The notes under the pieces are model-generated. The model saw only the letters and a list, made by a program, of their open reading frames with translations. It did no database searches and was not told the origin of the DNA. Positions 1-6,189 of a stretch of DNA of 6,189 bases are shown here, piece by piece. The DNA lies in NCBI GenBank assembly GCA_003542275.1, contig DPKY01000167.1:1-6189 (forward strand). Reading direction: 5' to 3'. The position numbers and the translations under genes are program-made. The stretch is from Methylococcaceae bacterium. Its GTDB lineage: Bacteria; Pseudomonadota; Gammaproteobacteria; Methylococcales; Methylomonadaceae. The stretch's first letter is position 1; every line of letters starts with the position of its first letter.

Positions 1-6
1 TACCCA

Positions 7-276
7 ATGAGTACAACAGGCAGATTGCAACGGATTAAGCTCAAAGGTTTCAAGTCGATTAAGAAAATGGATTTAGAACTTGCGCCGCTCAATATCTTGA
101 TTGGCTCAAATGGCGCGGGAAAATCCAACTTCATTGGCTTTTTTAAGTTTATGAATAAACTGTTAGATAAAGAGTTGCAGTTATACGTCCGTTCACAACT
201 TAATGGCGCAGATAGAACACTTTACTTTGGGCGTAAAATTACTGAGAAACTCGAATCACTAGAAAGTAAACAATGA
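7..276 (+). CDS. N-terminal fragment of an AAA-family ATPase (COG4637-like), truncated
   Basis: The 89-residue product begins like RecF/SMC-type predicted ATPases: a beta-strand segment (LKGFKSI, residues 12-18), then a Walker A loop GSNGAGKS at residues 33-40 (K39, S40), then the family-typical stretch GADRTLYFGRK at 67-77. Members of this family are usually about 350-400 residues; here the frame ends after residue 89. The Walker B, signature and C-terminal TOPRIM-like or ABC half are all missing, so ATP hydrolysis by this product alone is unlikely. Such ATPases are often found between hsdS and hsdR in type I restriction loci, which fits the gene following it. Its stop overlaps the hsdR start (ATGA at 273-276). 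The frame is open to the left edge, so a slightly earlier start cannot be excluded, but the chosen ATG gives the usual family N-terminus. G+C is about 38% over bases 1-240, far below the start of hsdR. It is probably a deletion remnant; a small functional protein is less likely. Confidence 0.75.
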   Translation: MSTTGRLQRIKLKGFKSIKKMDLELAPLNILIGSNGAGKSNFIGFFKFMNKLLDKELQLYVRSQLNGADRTLYFGRKITEKLESLESKQ

Positions 277-1616
277 CCGAAGACCAACTCGAACAAGAAG
301 CCCTAGGCTGGCTGGACTCCGTGGGCTACACGCCACTCAACGCCCGTGACCTAGACCACCTCGACCCACGCCTAGAGCGCACCAGCACGCGTGAGGTATT
401 GTTGGTGGCCGAGCTTCGCGCGGCGATTGACCGACTCAATCCCGCTGTGCCCGCCACGGCGCGAGAGGACGCACTCAAGCAAGTGCTAGACGCGGGTGGG
501 CCAGCCTTATTGTCGGCCAATAAGGCATTTCACAAGTTGTTGGTCAACGGTGTGCCGGTGCAGTACCAAAAAGACGGCGACACACGCGGCGATTTTGTTC
601 GGTTGATTGACTGGCATGACGCCAGCTGCAACACTTGGTTGGCGGTTCAGCAATTTACCATCAAAGGGCCGCGCCACACGCGCAGGCCCGACATTATTTT
701 GTTCATCAACGGCTTGCCGCTGGTGCTAATGGAACTCAAGAATCCGGCCGATGTGAATGCCGATATTTGGAAAGCCTACAACCAAATACAAACCTACAAA
801 GCGCAAATTGCCGATGTGTTTACCTACAACGCGCTGTTGGTGATTTCTGATGGCACCGATGCACGGATGGGTTCGTTGTCGGCCAATACGGAGCGCTTTA
901 TGCAGTGGCGCACGATTGACGGCATAACGCTAGACCCACTGGGCAACTTTCATGAGCTAGAAACCATGGTGCGTGGTGTGTTGGCGCCAGCGTATTTGCT
1001 GGACTACCTGCGCTTTTTTGTGTTGTTTGAAGACGATGGCCAGTTAGTGAAAAAGGTGGCGAGTTATCACCAGTTTCATGCGGTGCGGGCGGCTATCGCG
1101 CAAGTGGTACAGGCATCAAGTACGCAAGACGCACAGCACCGAGGCAAAGGCGGTGTGGTATGGCACACGCAGGGCAGTGGTAAGAGCATTACTATGACGT
1201 GCTTTGCCGCGCGGGTGATGCAAGAGCCTAAGCTAGAAAACCCCACGATTGTAGTGATTACCGACCGTAACGATTTAGACGGCCAGTTGTTGGGCGTGTT
1301 TAGCCTGAGCCAAGACTTGCTGCGCGAAGAGCCACAGCAAGCCACGACGCGCCAAAGGTTGCGTGAGCTACTTAGGAACCGACCTGCTGGGGGGATTATT
1401 TTTGCCACGATTCAAAAGTTCATGCCAGGCGAAGACGAAGACGTGTTTCCCACGCTCTCCGATCGCCGTAATATCGTGGTGATTGCCGATGAAGCACATC
1501 GCACACAGTATGGGTTTGCCGCGAAACTGAAAATCAAAGCGGGGGCTGCGTTTTATCAAGCAGGCTACGCCCAGCACTTGCGTGATGCGTTACCTAACGC
1601 CACGTTTGTGGCGTAG
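273..1616 (+). CDS. hsdR: Type I restriction enzyme R subunit, N-terminal part (interrupted by in-frame TAG)
   Basis: HsdR is the ATP-dependent DNA translocase and endonuclease subunit of type I restriction complexes, working with HsdM and HsdS on unmodified DNA. This 447-residue part holds the RecB-like nuclease domain, with catalytic D140 (in RRPD), E154-x-K156 (in MELKNP) and a QxxxY motif at Q171-Y175. The first helicase lobe follows, with Walker A HTQGSGKS at 298-305, VITDRNDLDGQL at 328-339 and the DEAH box at 406-409. The frame stops after LPNATFVA (440-447); relatives continue there directly with a residue plus TGTP, helicase motif III. The next bases in the same frame encode TGTPV and the rest of HsdR, so this is the front of one gene of 1038 codons, a normal length for the family. 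The ATG overlaps the preceding TGA (ATGA), suggesting translational coupling; only a weak purine stretch (AGAAAG, 261-266) precedes it. All nuclease motifs are intact, but without the second RecA lobe this product should not translocate or cut. Confidence 0.93.
   Translation: MTEDQLEQEALGWLDSVGYTPLNARDLDHLDPRLERTSTREVLLVAELRAAIDRLNPAVPATAREDALKQVLDAGGPALLSANKAFHKLLVNGVPVQYQKDGDTRGDFVRLIDWHDASCNTWLAVQQFTIKGPRHTRRPDIILFINGLPLVLMELKNPADVNADIWKAYNQIQTYKAQIADVFTYNALLVISDGTDARMGSLSANTERFMQWRTIDGITLDPLGNFHELETMVRGVLAPAYLLDYLRFFVLFEDDGQLVKKVASYHQFHAVRAAIAQVVQASSTQDAQHRGKGGVVWHTQGSGKSITMTCFAARVMQEPKLENPTIVVITDRNDLDGQLLGVFSLSQDLLREEPQQATTRQRLRELLRNRPAGGIIFATIQKFMPGEDEDVFPTLSDRRNIVVIADEAHRTQYGFAAKLKIKAGAAFYQAGYAQHLRDALPNATFVA
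1614..1616 (+). other. In-frame amber stop (TAG) interrupting hsdR in helicase motif III
   Basis: The codon stands between ...TFVA and TGTP.... Both sides are in the same frame, with no missing or extra residues compared with the usual F-(V/I)-(G/A)-F-TGTP block, so one sense codon has become TAG. If the ancestral residue was Phe, two base changes are needed; Leu (TTG), Tyr or Trp would need one. There is no UGA codon or slippery homopolymer, so selenocysteine or frameshifting do not explain it. Confidence 0.9.
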
Positions 1617-1618
1617 AC

Positions 1619-1631
1619 GGGGACACCTGTG
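1619..1631 (+). promoter_or_regulatory. Possible reinitiation site: GGGGA followed by GTG
   Basis: A purine run GGGGA (1619-1623) lies 5 nt before a GTG (1629-1631), 12 nt after the hsdR amber stop. A ribosome ending at the TAG could in principle restart here and make the C-terminal part. These bases also encode the conserved TGTPV of the intact gene (ACG GGG ACA CCT GTG), so the purine run needs no regulatory explanation. Confidence that it functions is low. Confidence 0.2.
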
Positions 1632-3386
1632 AGTAGCACCGACCGCGATACGCGCTCGGTCTTTGGCGAATATGTTCATGTTTATGATATGCAGCAAGCG
1701 CAAGAAGACGGCGCAACGGTGGCTATTTTTTATGAAAGTCGGTTGGCTAAACTGGGCTTGAACGCGGCGGAGTTAGGCCATTTAGACGAGGAAGTGGATG
1801 AGCTAACTGAAGACGAAGAAGAAAGCGAGCAAGCCAAGCTCAAAAGCCGCTGGGCCGCGCTAGAAAAAATCGTGGGAGCAGAGCCGCGAGTGGCCAAGGT
1901 GGCCACTGATTTGGTGGCGCACTTTGAAAACCGCAACACCACGCAAGATGGCAAAGCCATGGTAGTAGCGATGAGCCGCGAGATTTGCGTTCACCTGTAT
2001 GATGCAATCATCAAGCTCAAGCCCGAGTGGCATAGCGACAATCCCGAAAAAGGCGCAATTAAAATTGTGATGACGGGCAGCGCAAGCGACAAGGCTTTGC
2101 TGCGCCCACACATTTACAGCAGCCAAGTGAAGAAGCGTTTGGAAAAACGCTTCAAAGATCCCAAGGATGAGCTCAAACTGGTGATCGTGCGCGATATGTG
2201 GCTCACGGGTTTTGATGCGCCTTGCGTGCACACCTTGTATGTGGATAAGCCCATGAAGGGGCACAACCTCATGCAAGCCATTGCGCGTGTGAACCGTGTG
2301 TTCAAAGACAAGCAGGGCGGCTTGGTGGTGGACTATATCGGCATTGGTGAAAACCTTAAAACAGCAATGAAGGAATACACCGCCAGCAAAGGCCGTGGAA
2401 AACCCACAGTCGATGTGAGAGAGGCGCTGGCCGTGTTGCTAGAAAAAATCGATGTGCTGCGTGCCATGTTGCATGGCTTTGACTATTCCGACTATTTAAC
2501 AGGAGGTTACAAAACATTAGCGGGAGCAGCCAACCATGTGCTGGGTATCAAAGGTGACGAAGAGCGCGATGGCAAAAAACGTTTTGCCAATCAAACGCTA
2601 GCCATGAGCCACGCCTACAGTCTATGCTGCACTTTAGAAGAAGCAAAAGGCTTGCGTGACGAGGTGGCTTTTATGCAGGCCGTGAAAGTGATTTTGACTA
2701 AGCGCGAGGCCAGCGGCCAGCGCAAGGCTAATGAAGAGCGTGATCTGGCGATTCGACAAATCATTAGCTCGGCGGTGGTGTCGGGCGAGGTGGTAGACAT
2801 CTTTGCCGCCGTAGGTTTAGACAAACCCAACATTGGGTTGCTCGATGATGACTTTTTAGCGCAAGTTCGCAACCTGCCCGAGAAAAACTTGGCAGTGGAG
2901 CTGCTAGAGCGTTTGCTGCAAGGTGAAATCAAAAGCCGCTTTGCCAGCAACGTGGTGCAGGACAAAAAGTTCAGCGATATGTTGGCCGGTGTGATTCAGC
3001 GCTACCAAAACCGAAACATTGAAACCGCACAGGTCATGGAAGAGCTGATCGCCATGGCCAAGAAGTTTCGCGAAGCCGCTAACCGTGGCGACCAGTTGGG
3101 CTTGCGTGAAGACGAGGTGAAGTTTTACGATGCGCTGGCCAACAACGAATCAGCCGTGCGCGAGCTACAAGACGAAATCCTCAAAAAGATTGCTCAAGAG
3201 CTGACGCAAAACCTGCGCGATAACTTGACGGTTGATTGGTCAGAGCGCGAGAGCGTGCGAGCCAAGTTGCGCTTGATGGTAAAAAGGATTTTGAAAAAAT
3301 ATAAATACCCACCGGATCACACTGACAACGCCGTGCAACTGGTATTAGAACAAGCGCACGCACTGGGTGAAGAATGGAGTGTATAA
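1629..3386 (+). CDS. hsdR: Type I restriction enzyme R subunit, C-terminal part (downstream of in-frame TAG)
   Basis: This 585-residue frame is the direct continuation of the N-terminal part in the same frame. The listed start is the first GTG after the stop; in an intact gene it would be the Val after TGTP. It opens with the family-typical [13 protein letters not shown] and YESRLAKL (35-42), then an acidic linker (52-67). The second RecA lobe follows, with motif V LTGFDAP (192-198) and motif [10 protein letters not shown] (216-223), which supplies the arginine finger. The rest is the helical region and the C-terminal domain of the DUF3387 type, from about residue 420 ([15 protein letters not shown]) to the end; in EcoR124I-like enzymes the C-terminal domain docks onto the methylase core. 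There is no further stop or frameshift over 1.75 kb, so the interruption is recent, selected around, or an error. Alone it lacks nuclease, Walker A, DEAH and motif III, so independent activity is unlikely. It ends 10 bp from the convergent radA stop. Confidence 0.92.
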   Translation: MSSTDRDTRSVFGEYVHVYDMQQAQEDGATVAIFYESRLAKLGLNAAELGHLDEEVDELTEDEEESEQAKLKSRWAALEKIVGAEPRVAKVATDLVAHFENRNTTQDGKAMVVAMSREICVHLYDAIIKLKPEWHSDNPEKGAIKIVMTGSASDKALLRPHIYSSQVKKRLEKRFKDPKDELKLVIVRDMWLTGFDAPCVHTLYVDKPMKGHNLMQAIARVNRVFKDKQGGLVVDYIGIGENLKTAMKEYTASKGRGKPTVDVREALAVLLEKIDVLRAMLHGFDYSDYLTGGYKTLAGAANHVLGIKGDEERDGKKRFANQTLAMSHAYSLCCTLEEAKGLRDEVAFMQAVKVILTKREASGQRKANEERDLAIRQIISSAVVSGEVVDIFAAVGLDKPNIGLLDDDFLAQVRNLPEKNLAVELLERLLQGEIKSRFASNVVQDKKFSDMLAGVIQRYQNRNIETAQVMEELIAMAKKFREAANRGDQLGLREDEVKFYDALANNESAVRELQDEILKKIAQELTQNLRDNLTVDWSERESVRAKLRLMVKRILKKYKYPPDHTDNAVQLVLEQAHALGEEWSV

Positions 3387-3396
3387 AATCACTATC

Positions 3397-4773
3397 TTAA
3401 ATTTCAAATAAAATATCCAGCATTTCCATGAGGGTTGTCACGCCATAAATGGTCAAACCTGGAATGTTGTTTTTGGGGGCATTGGCTTTGGGGATCACGG
3501 CTTTTTTGAAGCCATGTTTGGCGGCATCGTTTAAACGCGCATGGCCGTTTGCAACGGGGCGAATTTCACCATTGAGTCCTAATTCACCAAAGAAAAAAGC
3601 CTCTTGCGCCACGACTTTATTGCGTAAACTTGACACAATACACGCCACAATCGCTAAATCAGAGCTGGTTTCACTCACGCGAATACCGCCCACCACGTTA
3701 GCATAAATTTCATCAGTTGCTGTAGAGAGTCCGCCGTGGCGTGAAAGAATGGCAAGTAACATCGCTAGACGGTTTTGATCAAACCCGACGGCTAATCGAC
3801 GCGGGTTGCCGTATTGGCAATCGGTGACTAAGGCTTGAATTTCAACCAGTAGCGGACGTGTGCCTTCCCAAAGCACGGTCACCACACTTCCCGATGACGG
3901 CGTTTCGGCGCGATTTAAAAACATCGCAGAAGGATTTTTGACTTCTTTTAAGCCTGACCCCTCCATGGCAAAAAAACCCAATTCACCGACGCTGCCAAAC
4001 CGATTTTTATCTGCACGCAAAACGCGATAGCGTGCATCTTCAGTGGAGGCGAGCATGACTTGTGTGTCGACAATATGGCTCAGTGTCATCGGGCCAGCAA
4101 GCGAATGGTCTTTGGTGACATGACCCACCATGAAAATGGACACATTGTGTTGCTTGGCGTATTGCGTTAAATAACTGGCCGACTCGCGCACTTGCGAAAC
4201 ACTGCCCGCTGCTGATTCACAATGCGGCGCATACATAACTTGAATGGAATCAATGACAAGGATTTGCGGTGAAGCCTCGTTTAAGACATCGCAAATGCAT
4301 TCAACGGCCGTTTCGGCGAGCATGAAAATGTTGTCAGCAGGTAATTTCAAACGGTTTGCGCGTTCGGCAATTTGCTGCAGTGACTCCTCGCCTGACACAT
4401 ACAAAACCCCAATACCCCGCGCCGCAATGTTTGCAATGGCTTGAAGTAATAACGTACTCTTTCCCGCACCCGGCGCCCCGCCAATTAACACCACACTGCC
4501 GCGCACAATGCCTCCGCCTAAAACGCGATCAAATTCGCAAATACCGCTGGAAATACGCTCAGCTTGTGATAAATTGACCTCTGATAGACGTTTTACCTCA
4601 GAGCGATTGCCAGCGTAACCGCTGCTTGATAGGTGTTTTTCTTGGGCGGTGGGGGCGAGGCGGACCTCTTTAATCGTGTTCCATTCACCGCAACTCGCAC
4701 ATTGTCCATTCCAGCGTGGATAATCCGCGCCACATTGATCGCAGACGAAAGTGGTTTTTGTTTTTTTACTCAT
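3397..4773 (-). CDS. radA: DNA repair protein RadA (Sms)
   Basis: RadA is a RecA-related, DnaB-like hexameric ATPase that drives branch migration of recombination intermediates in the cytoplasm, acting with RecA in double-strand break repair and processing of stalled forks. The 458-residue product has every expected part. The N-terminal C4 zinc finger has C11, C14, C25 and C28 (CxxC-x10-CxxC). Walker A is GGAPGAGKST at 98-107 (K105). Walker B is ILVIDSIQ at 171-178 (D175). The RadA-specific KNRFG motif is at 256-260. From about residue 285 there is a Lon-protease-like C-terminal domain (VGGIRVSETSSDLA, GELGLNGEIRPV), which is a non-proteolytic DNA-binding scaffold in this family. The length is normal (about 450-460). 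The ATG is fixed by the zinc finger beginning right after it, but no Shine-Dalgarno is visible: the upstream leader ends in CCCCCCA. It is divergent from adk and convergent with hsdR, so it is probably a single-gene transcript. Confidence 0.97.
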   Translation of the reverse strand: MSKKTKTTFVCDQCGADYPRWNGQCASCGEWNTIKEVRLAPTAQEKHLSSSGYAGNRSEVKRLSEVNLSQAERISSGICEFDRVLGGGIVRGSVVLIGGAPGAGKSTLLLQAIANIAARGIGVLYVSGEESLQQIAERANRLKLPADNIFMLAETAVECICDVLNEASPQILVIDSIQVMYAPHCESAAGSVSQVRESASYLTQYAKQHNVSIFMVGHVTKDHSLAGPMTLSHIVDTQVMLASTEDARYRVLRADKNRFGSVGELGFFAMEGSGLKEVKNPSAMFLNRAETPSSGSVVTVLWEGTRPLLVEIQALVTDCQYGNPRRLAVGFDQNRLAMLLAILSRHGGLSTATDEIYANVVGGIRVSETSSDLAIVACIVSSLRNKVVAQEAFFFGELGLNGEIRPVANGHARLNDAAKHGFKKAVIPKANAPKNNIPGLTIYGVTTLMEMLDILFEI

Positions 4774-4803
4774 TGGGGGGAATTCGTTGGATTAAGCGTA
4801 TTT

Positions 4804-4832
4804 TTAACAAGAGTTTAGCGCCATTATACGAT
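4804..4832 (+). promoter_or_regulatory. Candidate sigma70-type promoter for adk-leuC
   Basis: A -35 TTAACA (4804-4809, five of six consensus bases) is separated by 17 bp from a -10 TACGAT (4827-4832, four of six, with the key TA...T). Transcription would start near 4839-4840, giving a leader of roughly 50 nt before adk. This is the best spacing and match I can find in the gap by eye. TATACG at 4825-4830 with a 15-bp spacer is an alternative. Confidence 0.5.
4823..4828 (-). promoter_or_regulatory. Candidate -10 box of the radA promoter
   Basis: The minus strand reads TATAAT, a perfect sigma70 -10, about 50 bp before the radA ATG, which implies a leader of about 40 nt. No good -35 sits 16-18 bp upstream; the nearest resemblance (GAGACA, 4849-4854) is 20 bp away, and there is no TGn extension. 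The box overlaps the adk -10 candidate by two bases on the opposite strand. Confidence 0.45.
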
Positions 4833-4834
4833 AA

Positions 4835-5530
<696 letters not shown>

Positions 5531-5534
5531 AAAA

Positions 5535-6189
5535 ATGGCAGGGAAAACATTATACGATAAGCTTTGGGTCGACCATGTTGTGCATACCGAAGATGACGGC
5601 TCATGTTTAATTTATATTGACAGACATCTTGTGCATGAAGTCACGTCACCTCAAGCCTTTGACGGTTTGCGTATGGCGAGTCGGCAACCTTGGCGCGTGG
5701 CGCGTAATTTAGCCGTTGCTGACCATAACGTACCCACTAACCACCGTGATAGAGGCATTGCTGACCCTGTGTCACGTCTGCAAGTGGAAACGCTCGATAA
5801 AAACTGCGCTGAATTTGGCATTACCGAATTTGGCATGAATGACATTCGCCAAGGCATTGTTCATGTGATTGGCCCCGAGCAAGGCGCTACGCTACCGGGT
5901 ATGACGGTCGTCTGTGGGGATTCGCACACGTCAACGCATGGTGCATCAGGTGCGTTAGCCTTTGGGATTGGCACTTCAGAGGTTGAGCACGTTCTGGCCA
6001 CGCAATGTCTTGTTCAGAAAAAAGCGAAAAATATGTTAATTGCGGTCAACGGTGAAGTGGGCAAAGGTGTCACGGCAAAAGATATTGTTTTAGCGATTAT
6101 TGGCAAAATTGGCACAGCGGGCGGAACCGGTTACACAATTGAGTTTGGTGGTAGCGCAATTCGCGCGTTGTCGATGGAAGGTCGCATGA
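5535..6189 (+). CDS. leuC: 3-isopropylmalate dehydratase large subunit, N-terminal part (runs off window)
   Basis: LeuC with LeuD forms isopropylmalate isomerase, the aconitase-family [4Fe-4S] enzyme that converts 2-isopropylmalate to 3-isopropylmalate in leucine synthesis. The visible 218 codons carry conserved blocks in order: [13 protein letters not shown] (4-16), [20 protein letters not shown] (27-46), DHNVPT (63-68), [19 protein letters not shown] (106-124), [11 protein letters not shown] (128-138), [15 protein letters not shown] (143-157), [21 protein letters not shown] (180-200) and LSMEGRM at the edge. The family is about 465-475 residues, so rather less than half is seen; the three cluster-binding cysteines lie in the missing part. 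No stop or frameshift occurs up to the edge. The [20 protein letters not shown] version (instead of the enterobacterial DHNVST form) resembles betaproteobacterial and Pseudomonas/Xanthomonas LeuC. leuD and leuB are likely to follow. No leucine attenuator or separate promoter is visible in the 4-bp gap from adk. Confidence 0.96.
   Translation, partial: MAGKTLYDKLWVDHVVHTEDDGSCLIYIDRHLVHEVTSPQAFDGLRMASRQPWRVARNLAVADHNVPTNHRDRGIADPVSRLQVETLDKNCAEFGITEFGMNDIRQGIVHVIGPEQGATLPGMTVVCGDSHTSTHGASGALAFGIGTSEVEHVLATQCLVQKKAKNMLIAVNGEVGKGVTAKDIVLAIIGKIGTAGGTGYTIEFGGSAIRALSMEGRM

Noticed and set aside
326..1577. Several minus-strand and +2-frame open frames of 60-110 codons in the hsdR front half
   Set aside because: These are typical side frames of a G+C-rich gene; the sense strand carries all the catalytic motifs.
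1614..1631. Programmed frameshift, intein or inserted element as the cause of the hsdR break
   Set aside because: Both sides are in the same frame and the conserved residues resume immediately after the stop, so nothing is inserted and no shift is needed.
1860..2276. 138-codon open frame on the minus strand inside hsdR
   Set aside because: It lies wholly opposite the conserved helicase lobe 2, and its translation shows no recognisable domain; it is a shadow of the coding strand.
1858..2452. Repeated word GCTAGAAAAAATCG in the downstream half of hsdR (about 1858-1871 and 2438-2451)
   Set aside because: It encodes Leu-Glu-Lys-Ile in both places and is only 14 bases long; codon reuse explains it, with no sign of a mobile or recombination site.
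3387..3396. Bidirectional terminator between hsdR and radA
   Set aside because: The 10 bp and their flanks contain no stem-loop with adjacent T runs.

Overview
The window looks like a chromosomal segment of a proteobacterium, most likely gammaproteobacterial, with betaproteobacteria not excluded. Adk has the zinc-free LID typical of Gram-negatives (H126, S129, D146, T149). LeuC is of the type shared by betaproteobacteria and Pseudomonas/Xanthomonas-like gammaproteobacteria. RadA is a standard bacterial form. I cannot name a genus from the sequence.

The left half (1-3386) is the end of a type I restriction-modification locus read to the right. It starts with an 89-residue N-terminal fragment of a COG4637-like AAA ATPase, of the kind often carried between hsd genes. 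This overlaps hsdR by an ATGA junction. hsdR is full length in layout (1038 codons including the stop) but carries an in-frame TAG at 1614-1616, exactly where the helicase motif leading into TGTP should be. Two open frames remain: an N-terminal part with the nuclease, Walker A and DEAH motifs, and a C-terminal part with helicase motifs V and VI and the C-terminal helical domain. Reading frame and family similarity continue directly across the stop. hsdM and hsdS are not in the window and would be expected to the left. The restriction subunit is probably inactive here, unless the stop is a sequencing error, is read through, or the two halves work as a split protein.

The right half (3397-6189) is housekeeping DNA. 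radA (DNA repair and branch migration) runs leftward and converges on hsdR with only 10 bp between them and no visible terminator. A 118-bp gap separates radA from the rightward adk (adenylate kinase). Candidate -10 elements for the two genes overlap back to back in this gap. adk is followed after 4 bp by leuC (large subunit of isopropylmalate isomerase), which runs off the right edge.

The window holds no tRNA, rRNA, CRISPR array or insertion sequence that I can see. The main points for a second look are the interrupted hsdR, the truncated ATPase with its sharp base-composition break, and the overlapping divergent promoters.
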